DNA of 64,000 nt from Chlamydiales bacterium (GTDB lineage: Bacteria > Chlamydiota > Chlamydiia > Chlamydiales > SM23-39): contig JANQFC010000077.1 of the NCBI GenBank assembly GCA_028278035.1, positions 1 to 64,000 on the forward strand, in the 5' to 3' direction. Made by a program: the position numbers and the translations under genes. Within the stretch, counting starts at the first letter, position 1, and each line of letters opens with the position of its first letter. The notes below the pieces were generated by a model. It worked only from the letters and a program-made list of their open reading frames with translations, was not told where the DNA came from and searched no databases. Below are positions 8,023-17,379 of the stretch, one piece after another.

Positions 8023-8454
8023 ATGAAAAACCTATTTTTTATATTTATTGTGATTTTTTCAATATTTTCAAACTATGGCTTCTCTGATGAGCACACCCCT
8101 TCAAATGGTATAGAGATAGTTCAGAATGATTTAGAAGATGATTCTTACAAAGAACTTCCCAATATGGAGTACAAATCGTCATTTATTAGAATGTTTTTTG
8201 TCCTTTTTGCATTAATTGCTTTAATCTTTTTATCTTTTTATCTTTTTAAAAGATTCGTAAGAATGAAAATGATCGGGGGCAATTCCAATAAAAATATACA
8301 GATATTGGAAAAAAGGGCTCTAAGCCCGAAAACTCTTTTATATTTAATTGAAGTAGATGGCAAAAAAATGGTGGTCTCGGAATCTCACTTAGATGTTAGA
8401 AAAATTAACGATCTAGATCATTCCAGAGCCGAGGAAAATCCACATGATGAATAA
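8023..8454 (+). CDS. FliO-like membrane protein
   Basis: The 143-residue protein has a signal peptide (MKNLFFIFIVIFSIFSNYGF), a short acidic periplasmic stretch, one membrane segment at about residues 60-80 (MFFVLFALIALIFLSFYLF) and a small cytoplasmic domain with QILEKRALSPKTLLYLIEVD. That domain matches the FliO/FliZ family of flagellar export assembly proteins, including the K-x-L-Y-L-I-E-V-D-G strand pattern. FliO helps assemble the FliP core of the flagellar type III exporter. No flagellar gene lies nearby, so it may be an orphan serving another membrane complex. Its 3' end overlaps the convergent gene by 50 bases. Confidence 0.65.
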   Translation: MKNLFFIFIVIFSIFSNYGFSDEHTPSNGIEIVQNDLEDDSYKELPNMEYKSSFIRMFFVLFALIALIFLSFYLFKRFVRMKMIGGNSNKNIQILEKRALSPKTLLYLIEVDGKKMVVSESHLDVRKINDLDHSRAEENPHDE

Positions 8455-9109
8455 TATTTTTATCGCTTAAACTGCCAATAGACTGAAAACATCTAGCTGT
8501 ATACCATACAACAGGCTCATCTCTTTTAGATAAAGCATAATACGTAAATTTCACATAAGATTTAAATACGTTCCAGCAAGTTGTATCTTGAGGCTCAAAC
8601 TGTTTTTTATACACATATCTAAAATCTTCATTTCTGGATGCGCCGTAATTCGATTTTTCTTCTAGAAAAGCAACAAGCCTTCTTCCTTCATAAGGCTTGA
8701 ATATACCAAATAAAGATGCCAGCTGTATTCCAATCGCAAAAACAGGGGCCCTTATAATTTTAGCTATATCCTCAATCATGTATTCAGTCATTAATGCCCT
8801 TGTCTCAAAATATGTTTTCACTGCATCAATCACTTTTAAATGAAACAGTTGTTTCAATATTTGAACTGTTGCTAAAAAATTAACATGTGCAAAATCAAAA
8901 CCTATCTGCAAAGCATTAATAGATATTCTGATAAAACATACTGCCGGAGTTAATAAAAATATAACCAAACATTTTTTAGCTACGTTTTGAATGGCGTCAT
9001 AGCGATATCTGTCACCTTTTTCATTGACGATCTCTTTCATGATAAATTGCTCGTCATCACGCAGTCTAACAACTATTTTCTCACTCCAATCAGAACATAT
9101 ACTTTTCAT
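8405..9109 (-). CDS. hypothetical protein with hydrophobic segments (234 aa)
   Basis: Family not recognised. The protein has a hydrophobic stretch at about residues 45-68 (CLVIFLLTPAVCFIRISINA) and a weaker one near 120-135 (APVFAIGIQLASLFGIF). The second half is rich in aromatic residues (DFRYVYKKQF, YVKFTYYALS). There is no signal peptide. It overlaps the FliO-like gene tail to tail by 50 bases, and its start is 3 bases from the stop of the upstream minus-strand gene, so it probably belongs to the NfeD-FloA operon. Membrane association is likely; the role is unknown. Confidence 0.6.
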   Translation of the reverse strand: MKSICSDWSEKIVVRLRDDEQFIMKEIVNEKGDRYRYDAIQNVAKKCLVIFLLTPAVCFIRISINALQIGFDFAHVNFLATVQILKQLFHLKVIDAVKTYFETRALMTEYMIEDIAKIIRAPVFAIGIQLASLFGIFKPYEGRRLVAFLEEKSNYGASRNEDFRYVYKKQFEPQDTTCWNVFKSYVKFTYYALSKRDEPVVWYTARCFQSIGSLSDKNIIHHVDFPRLWNDLDR

Positions 9110-9112
9110 TTT

Positions 9113-9418
9113 TTACTCTTTAAATGATGGTTTGTTTAAGATTTCAGAAAGTATAAATGAACTCTTAATATTCTTCTTCTTAAATAAACTTTTTACAGCA
9201 GATTTTTGTTTCTTCTTGGTCATTTTTTTTTGTTTAAAAAGTTTTATCTCATCATCTAAAGATGTATCTTTTTCAATATGTTTTCCAAGATTTGGACTAA
9301 GCGGCGGTATTACATTTTTTGTACTTTCAATATCATCTGCTTTTGCACTCTTTTTCTTAATTTTTCTATAAAGAAATACAAAAACAGATAATGATAACAA
9401 AAGAGTTTCTATTTTCAT
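9113..9418 (-). CDS. small basic protein with N-terminal membrane segment (101 aa)
   Basis: Unknown function. Residues 4-16 are hydrophobic (ETLLLSLSVFVFL), followed by a strongly basic, probably cytoplasmic tail rich in Lys and Ser (RKIKKKSAKA, KQKKMTKKKQKSAVK). Its first base coincides with the last base of floA, so translation is very likely coupled. It may be an accessory protein of the flotillin module, by position only. Confidence 0.55.
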   Translation of the reverse strand: MKIETLLLSLSVFVFLYRKIKKKSAKADDIESTKNVIPPLSPNLGKHIEKDTSLDDEIKLFKQKKMTKKKQKSAVKSLFKKKNIKSSFILSEILNKPSFKE

Positions 9419-10392
9419 TATGAATTCTCTTCAGTTGATTTTGCTATGAAATCTCTCATATGAGTATCCGCCTGGATATTTTTCATTTTGAAATAATCCA
9501 AAATACCCAAATTTCCTTTTTTAAAAGCTTCGGCAATAGCTAAAGGAACATTGCTTTCAGCTTCTTTGATTTTAGCTTGATTTTCCTGTTCCAAAGCAAC
9601 GGCCATAGCTCTTCTTTCTTCAGCTTTAGCTCTGGCAACTCTTACATCAGATTCAGCTCTATCAGCTTTTAATTTAGCTCCAATATTATCTCCTACTGTT
9701 ATATCCGCTATATCAATAGATAAAATTTCAAATGCGGTAGAAGCATCCAAACCTTTAGTGAGCACTAACTCAGATATTCCATGAGGAGATTCCAATACTT
9801 TTTGATGATTGTCTGAACTTCCTATCGCACTTACTATGCCCTCTCCTACCCTGGCAATAATAGTCTCTTCCGTAGCACCGCCCACTAATTGTTTGATATT
9901 AGTTCTAACTGTTACCCTTGCCCTGGACTTTAGTTCAATCCCGTCTTTTGCAACAGCTGATATAAACTCTCCGTTAGGAGGACAATCAATAACTTTTGGA
10001 TTCACTGAGGTTCTTACAGCTTCAAATAAATTTCTCCCTGCCAAATCAATAGCTGTTGCCATTTTCCAATCTAATACAATATTAGCCTTTTGAGCCGCAA
10101 TCATGGCTCTTACAATATCATTTACCCTTCCACCTGCCAGATAGTGGGTTTCAAGGTCTGTTGCCTTGATATCTTTTAGTCCTGCTTTAAAAGCATTAAT
10201 TCTTGCTTCTACAATTAATCTTGGCGGTATCTTTCTAAGGCTCATGCCAACAATATTTAATATTGAAATAGGAGCGCCTGATACTAAGGCCTGAAACCAT
10301 AGTTTTACATATTTAGCAATTATAGATAAAAATATTAACCCTATAACAGCTAAAACTATTAGTAATGTGTATCCTTCAAATAAATTTTCCAT
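9418..10392 (-). CDS. floA: flotillin-like protein FloA
   Basis: An SPFH-domain scaffold protein of the FloA (YqfA) family, which forms flotillin assemblies in bacterial membranes. The 324-residue length is typical. An N-terminal hairpin-like hydrophobic segment (residues about 7-27) is followed by the family segments [40 protein letters not shown] and [20 protein letters not shown]. The C-terminal region has the Ala/Glu-rich helix ([20 protein letters not shown]). The NfeD-like gene lies one base upstream, the standard nfeD-floA arrangement, and both are probably transcribed together. Confidence 0.95.
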   Translation of the reverse strand: MENLFEGYTLLIVLAVIGLIFLSIIAKYVKLWFQALVSGAPISILNIVGMSLRKIPPRLIVEARINAFKAGLKDIKATDLETHYLAGGRVNDIVRAMIAAQKANIVLDWKMATAIDLAGRNLFEAVRTSVNPKVIDCPPNGEFISAVAKDGIELKSRARVTVRTNIKQLVGGATEETIIARVGEGIVSAIGSSDNHQKVLESPHGISELVLTKGLDASTAFEILSIDIADITVGDNIGAKLKADRAESDVRVARAKAEERRAMAVALEQENQAKIKEAESNVPLAIAEAFKKGNLGILDYFKMKNIQADTHMRDFIAKSTEENS

Positions 10393-10393
10393 T

Positions 10394-10861
10394 TTATTTC
10401 TCCTTTTTAAAAAGTTGGACTATTAAATGAGCCCCTTCCCCTGCAATGATTTTTATTTTTTCACCTTTTTTAATGTAATCTTTTTTAGAAGAAGCTACGT
10501 AATAATTGTCATTAATATAAATATGACCGGACGGCTTTAAATCAGTTGCTGCCTCTGCTGTTTTTCCGATAAGCTTTTTATTAAACTCACTTGCCTGAAA
10601 TCCGCTCTGATCTTCATTTAAAAAAATATCTTTGCTCTTCTTAACTTTTTTCAATGCCAGATAAGTCGTTATGATGACTAATGATATGGATATAACACTA
10701 TAGACTATAACAAATGTTAAAGACATTTTTTGATATGCAAGCATAAAAATGCTTGATACTATCAATCCTCCGCCTAAAACTCCTAAAATAACTCCAGGCA
10801 GAAAAAACTCCGTATAGATTAAAGTTAATCCAAGTAGTGTAAAAATTATAGCTATAGACAT
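10394..10861 (-). CDS. NfeD-like membrane protein
   Basis: The short form of NfeD, the usual partner of flotillins. The 155-residue protein has hydrophobic segments at about residues 2-22, 24-43 and 50-70 (with [16 protein letters not shown]). A C-terminal OB-fold domain follows ([36 protein letters not shown]), in which GxAxTDLxPxGxV is the NfeD signature. The protease domain of long NfeD proteins is absent. The start follows GGAGG. It heads the operon with floA and two or three small genes. Confidence 0.9.
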   Translation of the reverse strand: MSIAIIFTLLGLTLIYTEFFLPGVILGVLGGGLIVSSIFMLAYQKMSLTFVIVYSVISISLVIITTYLALKKVKKSKDIFLNEDQSGFQASEFNKKLIGKTAEAATDLKPSGHIYINDNYYVASSKKDYIKKGEKIKIIAGEGAHLIVQLFKKEK

Positions 10862-11003
10862 AATTCACCTCCAAAAACAGTAAGTATATACCTATTTTTA
10901 GTTTTTACAAAGATTTAAAAAGTTAAAAAATAATTGTTTACTTTTGAGATAATATAATTTTTTGTTATAACTAATTATAATATATAAGTAGTTTAAAATT
11001 TGC

Positions 11004-12767
11004 ATGTCCAAATTAAAAAAAATAGCACTATTATTTTTTTTATTCCCTATATGGCTGAGCGCCATCAATTATGACGTCACATTTTTAGGTTTTAAAGATA
11101 AGCCCACTTTAGATGCTATTAAATCTGTATCAGATCTAGTCCAATTAAAAAACCGACCTCCGCAGACATTAAACTCTTTAAGATACAGAGCTTCTACCGA
11201 CATAGAACAAATGATCAAAGTAATGCATGCATCCGGATATTATGATGCTAATATCACATATGACCTAGAAGAAAAAAACTCAGTAATATTCGTATACATT
11301 TTCATATCTCCAGGTCCCAGATATGTTTTTAGGAATATCAATTTTTATGATGCAAACAACAATAAAATTGAAGTATGCGATTTAACTCCTGAAAAAATAG
11401 GACTGAAATTAGAAACCCCAGCTATTACCCAAAGAATCATTAATGCAGAAAAAATTTTAAAATATGAACTTGCAACATGCGGATATCCTTTAGCTCAAAT
11501 TCTAGATAAAGATGTAACAGTAGATTTAACCGAAAAATCAGTATATGTAAACTGGCATATTAATACAGGTCCCCAGTGCACATTTGGACAAGTAATGGTA
11601 TCAGGGCTAAAAGATATTAACATCAGACTCATAGAAAAAAAATTACGCTGGGAAGAAAATGAAATTTATTCCCAGAAACAAGTTATAGAAACCCAAAAAG
11701 ATTTATTAAATACCAATCTATTTAGTTCAGTTAACATTAAGCATGCCGATGAGCCTAATCAAAACTATGCTCTGCCTATGAGCATAAATTTAATAGAAGC
11801 TATGCACAAATATGTAAGTATCGGAGCCAGCTATGCTACTGTTGATGGTTTTGGAGGATCTTTTGAATGGGGCAATAGAAACTTCAGGTCTATGGGAGAA
11901 TTGCTAGCTCTTTCTGCTGATATATCCCAAAGAACATATCAAGGAGTTGCTACTTATAAAATCACTGATTGCCTTAGAAAAGATCAGGATTATGTATTGA
12001 GACTGGACGCCTTAAGAGAAAAAATACCCTCTGTTTATTTAGCTTTCGATTACATGGCTGTAAGCAGATTTGACAGAAAGTTCAGTAATAGGACTTTTGG
12101 ATCACTGGGAATTGCCGGAGAATATGATATCATAAATCATAGTGCAAATGACGGGAAATTTTTTCTGTTTTCACTCCCCGCTTATTTAAAATACACAACC
12201 ACCTCTCATTTATTAAATCCGACAGATGGGTTTACAATTATTTATAGACCGATCCCCTATATCAATGTTAAACATCGGGGCGATACTTTTTTTAGACAGT
12301 TGCTTTCAACTGAAGTTTACATTCCCACAGAAAAAAGCAGAACTTTAGTATTAGCCTTTAGGGTCCAATTAGGCTCAATATTCGGACAAAGTGTTTACAG
12401 TATGCCAATGAACAAACTTTTTTTAGGCGGATCAGACGATGATTTGAGAGGATATAAATTTAGAACAGTAAGCCCAAGAGATTCTCAAAACAGACCTATC
12501 GGTGGCAGGTCTGCAATTTTTGTGAATATTGAGCCTAGATTTAGAGTTAGTAAAAGTTTTGGATTTGTCCCATTTATGGATTTAGGAACAGTATCATTAA
12601 AACAATATCCTGATATTAATCATAAATGGTACAAATCAGTAGGTTTTGGATTTAGGTATTTCTCATTTTTTGGCCCTTTGAGATTGGATATAGGTATTCC
12701 ATTGGATAGAAGACATGGAATAGATCCAAGATTTAGAATTTATGGAAATATAGGACAAACATTTTAG
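11004..12767 (+). CDS. tamA: TamA/BamA-type Omp85 outer-membrane protein
   Basis: An outer-membrane beta-barrel protein of the Omp85 family. It has a signal peptide ending near residue 21 (IALLFFLFPIWLSA), N-terminal POTRA domains at about 22-260 (the segment YDANITYDLEEKNSVIFVYI is a typical POTRA end), and a 16-strand barrel with the family motif GGSDDDLRGY in the lid-lock region at about 476-485. It ends in an aromatic residue (GNIGQTF). Length 587 and the tamB gene 7 bases downstream point to TamA, which with TamB helps move lipids or autotransporters to the outer membrane. BamA is the main alternative, since no other Omp85 gene is in view. Confidence 0.8.
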   Translation: MSKLKKIALLFFLFPIWLSAINYDVTFLGFKDKPTLDAIKSVSDLVQLKNRPPQTLNSLRYRASTDIEQMIKVMHASGYYDANITYDLEEKNSVIFVYIFISPGPRYVFRNINFYDANNNKIEVCDLTPEKIGLKLETPAITQRIINAEKILKYELATCGYPLAQILDKDVTVDLTEKSVYVNWHINTGPQCTFGQVMVSGLKDINIRLIEKKLRWEENEIYSQKQVIETQKDLLNTNLFSSVNIKHADEPNQNYALPMSINLIEAMHKYVSIGASYATVDGFGGSFEWGNRNFRSMGELLALSADISQRTYQGVATYKITDCLRKDQDYVLRLDALREKIPSVYLAFDYMAVSRFDRKFSNRTFGSLGIAGEYDIINHSANDGKFFLFSLPAYLKYTTTSHLLNPTDGFTIIYRPIPYINVKHRGDTFFRQLLSTEVYIPTEKSRTLVLAFRVQLGSIFGQSVYSMPMNKLFLGGSDDDLRGYKFRTVSPRDSQNRPIGGRSAIFVNIEPRFRVSKSFGFVPFMDLGTVSLKQYPDINHKWYKSVGFGFRYFSFFGPLRLDIGIPLDRRHGIDPRFRIYGNIGQTF

Positions 12768-12774
12768 AGTTATT

Positions 12775-15700
12775 ATGAAAAGAAAAAAACATCCTCCACT
12801 TTATTATATTTCAGTTTGGTTTTTATTGATATTTTTCAGTATCACTTCTTTTTCCTTAATAATTACCCAAACATATTTCGGAAAAAAAGCTGTTAAGAAT
12901 TTAATGATAGACTTTGCTAAAAAAAATAATATCGAATTAAAAATTGATAAATTAGGCGGAGTTTTACCTTTTGAGTACAAACTGAAAAATACTGAAGTAT
13001 CAATAGAAGATAATATCGTTAAAATTGAGAACCTGAAATTTAGAATAGAATTTTGGCCTCTTCTAAGAAAAAAATTAATCTTTAAAACCTTCAAAGCTTC
13101 AAATATAGAATTTGTATTAACTGAAAAACAAAAATTTCCGAATAAAAAAGATCAAAAAAATCCATTAGATTCGTGGCCAAGACCCAATATTGACATAACT
13201 TTCAAATCAATCAAAATTAAAGACCTAAAATATACTATTAATAATGAAAAACTTATTTTGGCATTAAAAGGTAATTTCAAAATAAAAAAAAGAGGCAAGG
13301 ACATATGTTTTGAATTTGATGTTGAAAGAAAAGATTATTCATCATCTGAATTTAATATTAAGGCATGCGCTTATAAAAAAGATCTTAAATTTGACTGCAC
13401 GATCAAAGCTAAGTCTGATACTTTAAAAGCATATTTCATAGAACCTAAATACGATATTTCTTTTGAAACAGAGATTCATACAAGAGGAAGTCTAAATACA
13501 TATTTAGCTTATTTAAATAAAACCAGTCCTAAGTATCCGATAAAAGGTTATGTAAAATTTGAAATATTTGAAGTAAAAGATCATTTAACTAAACCAGTAG
13601 ATGCTTTAGTCAATAGGAATACCAAAATAGACTTTGAATATTTATCCAAAGAAGATTTAAGTCTGAGTCTATATGATGTCTATATTAAGAATGATGTGTC
13701 CAGAACAACGGGAAATTTAACTCTATCAAAAAATATGGACATCTTAAAATCTAATCTTCTTACTAAAATTGAAGATATTTCTTTTTTAAATTATTCATCT
13801 AAAATACCAGTATACGGATCATATATTTCTACTTTGGCAATAGAAAACAAAAATGTAAAACTGGATTTTAAAATAGATGATTTTCATATAAATAATTTTC
13901 ATTTAATCGATTTTAAGGGAAATATTTCAGCTGATTTTGCCAAAGATTCAATATCCGGAAACACAAATATTTCATCTTATGCATTTAACCAACCGCTGAA
14001 TATCAATACAAACTTTGATTATAAAAATAAATATTTGGATTTTTCTAATTTTGAAATGACAGCACCTTCTTCAAAATTAACAGCCGATTTAAATATATCT
14101 CCTAATTTTTTTATCACAGGAAATGCAAAAATGCATTTCGACGATTTATCACAAATGAGAATCTTTGTTCCCAAAGTAGACTTTAACGCAACAGCTGATG
14201 TTAATTTTGCATTTAGTCCCAAAACAGATGAAGAAAAGACACAACAAATTATTGAAATAACATCTAAAATAACTGATTATTATATTTATAATTTTTTCGG
14301 TAAGACCTGCGATCTTATTTCATATATAGAAAATCCTTTTTTCTCTCCTAAAGGTACATTGTCCTTAAATCTGCAAAATACAAGTGTTCATGATTTAACA
14401 CTAAATACAATATCAATAGAAACATCAACTTTAGAAGAAAACCATCCTTTTGCAATAGAATGTATGGGAACTTTAAAAGATCCTATCAGCATTAATGCAT
14501 ACGGATTTTGGAGCTTACAAGACGAACTAAAGATTAATCTGCAGGACTTTAATGGCATATCATTTAATAATCCTTATTCACTAGACAAGCCCACTGATAT
14601 TGAAATTTCCAAAGATAAATTTATTTTGAAAGATTTTTTAGTGAATATGCAGGTATCTTCTGTTTATGCAGATATAAACCTTTCTAAAAATTCAAGTAAA
14701 GCTAAGATAACATGTGAACATTTACCTTTAGATTTTTTGTCTATCAATCCATTAGATCTAGATGTCACGGGCTATGCAACAATGAAGCTGAATTTAGAAG
14801 AGGGCCTATCTAAACAGGGAAACCTAGATTTGTATTTAGATGATTTAAATATTTCATCACTTACTGAAGAAACTCCCTTAAAAGCATCCGGCACACTTAA
14901 AGCTTCGTTGGACAAAGATACTTTAAAAACCAAATCAAGCATAAAAATAAAAAATAAAGAAGTTGTATTTTTAGATTCTAAAATTCCGATAGACTTTGAA
15001 TTTTTCCCTTTGAAATTTGCAATAAATAAAAATAAAACCCTTTATGCAAATTTCGATTACAATGGAAAAGTAGAAGAAATCTTAGATTTTATAAACTTAG
15101 GCCCGCAAAATCTACAGGGAGATTTAAAAACTAATTTAACATTAACAGGCTCTCTTAATAAACCCAATGTAAAAGGTTTTTGTCATTTTAACGAAGGGGT
15201 ATATGAAAATTATTATTTAGGTACATATCTACAGGATATAAAAGCGTCCATATTTGCTGAAAATGAAAATTTAACTTTAAAAATGCTGACAGCCTCTGAT
15301 GATAATCAAGGCGGTCTTGCTGCCAATGGAAATTATTCTTTAAACAAAAAAAAGCATTATCCATTTAATTTTAAAATTGAGCTAGACGATTTAAAATGTG
15401 TGCAGACAGAAATGGTAAATTCTAAAGCAACAGCTGATATTGAAATATCCGGTAATCTCTTGTCATCTCTTGCAAAAGGTTCTGTGAAACTAAATGAAAC
15501 AATATTAAGAATTCCTGAAAAACTGCCCGTTACAATTCCTACAGTTAACGAAAAATTCATACGCCATCCTTTCCAAAAAGAACTACCGGCAGCAAAGCTC
15601 ATTAAAGCTATTTATCCAATTAACCTAGATTTCAAAGTCGACTTGGAAAATCCGATAGTCGTAAAAGGCTCAGGCCTTAACTCAACCTGGAGAGGAAATA

Positions 15701-16338
15701 TTACATTAGGCGGTTCTTATATGAACCTAGAAACAAACGGCTTATTGACGTTAGACAAAGGTGAATATGTATTTTCCGGAAGACATTTTGATTTAACAAA
15801 AGGAACTGTAACATTTACGGGCAAACCAAATGCCCTTCCTCTTTTGGATGTAAAGGCCAAGATGAAACAGCAAGGAGTAGATATAATCGCAAATGTAGAA
15901 GGACCCTTGAGCACACCAAAGATTAAGTTCACATCAGAGCCTCCTCTTCCTGCCAGCTCGATAATTTCTTTGTTATTATTCGGGCAGGAAGTATCCGATT
16001 TATCGGAAACTCAAACGATAGAGCTTGCAAATACTATGAGCCAAAAATTAGATGAGTCCCAATTAGCATCTTCAGATCCATCTTCAAGTTTGGGAATAGA
16101 CAGGTTCAGTATTGTATCCTATCCTTCCCAGGATCCAGACAAGCCTGATCAAATGGCCGTGCAGTTTGGAAAGTACATCACAAGAAATATTGTTGTATCC
16201 TTTTCACAAGGGTTAGAGCAGGGCAGTTCTAATATCATTGTAGAGCTGGACTTAACTAAAGGATTTATTTTTCAAGCAGAAACCCAGCAACAAGAAGAGC
16301 AGGGTAAGTTCTCTTTAAAATGGCGTCATAATTATTAA
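12775..16338 (+). CDS. tamB: TamB-like translocation/assembly protein (DUF490)
   Basis: A very long (1187-residue) AsmA/TamB-type protein that spans the periplasm as a beta-taco and works in phospholipid transport and outer-membrane assembly. An N-terminal membrane anchor (residues about 10-31) precedes hundreds of residues of repetitive beta structure. The C-terminal TamB (DUF490) domain at about 900-1187 has recognisable segments (GEYVFSGRHFDLTKGTVTFT, PLLDVKAKMKQQGVDIIANV, SSIISLLLFGQEVSDL). It starts 7 bases after tamA. A TamAB pair together with the window's autotransporter and Mla genes indicates a real outer membrane. Confidence 0.92.
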   Translation: MKRKKHPPLYYISVWFLLIFFSITSFSLIITQTYFGKKAVKNLMIDFAKKNNIELKIDKLGGVLPFEYKLKNTEVSIEDNIVKIENLKFRIEFWPLLRKKLIFKTFKASNIEFVLTEKQKFPNKKDQKNPLDSWPRPNIDITFKSIKIKDLKYTINNEKLILALKGNFKIKKRGKDICFEFDVERKDYSSSEFNIKACAYKKDLKFDCTIKAKSDTLKAYFIEPKYDISFETEIHTRGSLNTYLAYLNKTSPKYPIKGYVKFEIFEVKDHLTKPVDALVNRNTKIDFEYLSKEDLSLSLYDVYIKNDVSRTTGNLTLSKNMDILKSNLLTKIEDISFLNYSSKIPVYGSYISTLAIENKNVKLDFKIDDFHINNFHLIDFKGNISADFAKDSISGNTNISSYAFNQPLNINTNFDYKNKYLDFSNFEMTAPSSKLTADLNISPNFFITGNAKMHFDDLSQMRIFVPKVDFNATADVNFAFSPKTDEEKTQQIIEITSKITDYYIYNFFGKTCDLISYIENPFFSPKGTLSLNLQNTSVHDLTLNTISIETSTLEENHPFAIECMGTLKDPISINAYGFWSLQDELKINLQDFNGISFNNPYSLDKPTDIEISKDKFILKDFLVNMQVSSVYADINLSKNSSKAKITCEHLPLDFLSINPLDLDVTGYATMKLNLEEGLSKQGNLDLYLDDLNISSLTEETPLKASGTLKASLDKDTLKTKSSIKIKNKEVVFLDSKIPIDFEFFPLKFAINKNKTLYANFDYNGKVEEILDFINLGPQNLQGDLKTNLTLTGSLNKPNVKGFCHFNEGVYENYYLGTYLQDIKASIFAENENLTLKMLTASDDNQGGLAANGNYSLNKKKHYPFNFKIELDDLKCVQTEMVNSKATADIEISGNLLSSLAKGSVKLNETILRIPEKLPVTIPTVNEKFIRHPFQKELPAAKLIKAIYPINLDFKVDLENPIVVKGSGLNSTWRGNITLGGSYMNLETNGLLTLDKGEYVFSGRHFDLTKGTVTFTGKPNALPLLDVKAKMKQQGVDIIANVEGPLSTPKIKFTSEPPLPASSIISLLLFGQEVSDLSETQTIELANTMSQKLDESQLASSDPSSSLGIDRFSIVSYPSQDPDKPDQMAVQFGKYITRNIVVSFSQGLEQGSSNIIVELDLTKGFIFQAETQQQEEQGKFSLKWRHNY

Positions 16339-16510
16339 GAATTCATAAAATATTTTTTTAAAATATTAAAAATGCAAATCATTTAAATTATTAACTCTTT
16401 TTCCCTTACAAAATTTCTGGAATTTAAAAAAGCAATTTTATAGTTTTTTATCCTGATTAACATTATATTAAGATTCATAATAGCCAATAATTATTATTGA
16501 GGAGTTTGAT

Positions 16511-17008
16511 ATGAGAAATTCACAAATAGATTTAACCTTAAATCCAGCTTTAGATGGAATACAATATCATTCAAAAGTTGAAGATCATCTGGAACGAAAA
16601 GTAAGAAAACTGACAGATGAAATGAATAGTATTAATGCTGAATATAAAGACAACAGCTATCTGCTTGCTGAAATCAAAGCAAAATTAGCAGAACTGAACA
16701 TTGATCTTACTAAAGATTACAAAAAAACCGTTGAAATAGATTTTACAGGCTCTGCGGTCGAAAGAATTTTGGATGATTTCTATCAAAAAGGTTTATTAGA
16801 AAACCGCAACTATAAATTTGAGCTCAAAAAATTGGTTGCTTTTGAAAAAAGACTTGAAGGACGCGCTGATATTTTAAGAAATGAAAGCAACCAAAAATTT
16901 CCTTTAATCGAAGCTTTCATGCAATTAATGAGTTCAATGGTAAAAATTGCACAAAAATTTCAAGAATCTAATGAAATGCTTATCCGCACAATAAACAATC
17001 CAAAATGA
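16511..17008 (+). CDS. helical protein heading the translocon-like operon (165 aa)
   Basis: Unknown family. The protein is soluble, mainly helical, with coiled-coil character at about residues 28-75 and 105-165. No signal peptide is present. It is the first gene of a four-gene unit and overlaps the next (SycD-like TPR) gene by 4 bases (ATGA), which implies translational coupling. In yersiniae the LcrG/LcrV genes occupy this position before LcrH-YopB-YopD. No sequence resemblance to those proteins was seen, so only the position suggests a secretion role. The ATG follows a good GAGGAG. Confidence 0.7.
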   Translation: MRNSQIDLTLNPALDGIQYHSKVEDHLERKVRKLTDEMNSINAEYKDNSYLLAEIKAKLAELNIDLTKDYKKTVEIDFTGSAVERILDDFYQKGLLENRNYKFELKKLVAFEKRLEGRADILRNESNQKFPLIEAFMQLMSSMVKIAQKFQESNEMLIRTINNPK

Positions 17009-17379
17009 TAAAGTTTGCATTTGATTCCTTAGAAAATAAATACTTAAAAGCTAAATATTTTTATGATAATGGTGCTTATCAAAAAGCTGTGGAAATCTTT
17101 TCTGAAATGCTGCAAGAAAATTCAACTGATAAAGACCTCTGGTTTTCATATGCAGCAGCACTGCAGATGAATAAAGATTACAAAAAAGCAGTATTTGCAT
17201 ATAATACTGCTGCATTTTTTGATAAAGACAATGCTTACATATATTTGCATGCAGCTGAATGTTATTTATCACTAAATGATAAGATAAAAGCTAATTTGGC
17301 TTTTGCAAAAGCTAAAAGTATAAATAACACAAAAGAGTTTCAAGAAAAAATACAAACCCTACAAAAACAAAATGAGTAA
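17005..17379 (+). CDS. SycD/LcrH-like TPR chaperone (class II type III secretion chaperone-like)
   Basis: A 124-residue protein made of three tetratricopeptide repeats. It follows the SycD/LcrH/Scc2 pattern closely: YDNGAYQKAVEIFSEML, LWFSYAAALQMNKDYKKAV, and LHAAECYLSLNDKIKANLAF. The alternation W-x5-A-x3-Q, DK(A) and HAAECYL is characteristic of chaperones that hold the two hydrophobic translocators of type III systems. The small size also fits. It overlaps both neighbours (4 and 8 bases), and the next two genes encode proteins with two and one hydrophobic segments, as in LcrH-YopB-YopD or Scc2-CopB-CopD. A generic TPR protein is the alternative. Confidence 0.72.
   Translation: MIKFAFDSLENKYLKAKYFYDNGAYQKAVEIFSEMLQENSTDKDLWFSYAAALQMNKDYKKAVFAYNTAAFFDKDNAYIYLHAAECYLSLNDKIKANLAFAKAKSINNTKEFQEKIQTLQKQNE

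Noticed and set aside
9024-9371. 115-residue open frame on the plus strand
   Set aside because: It is antisense to two minus-strand genes that have good starts and coupled spacing, and its Phe/Ser-rich product is typical of a reverse-strand shadow.
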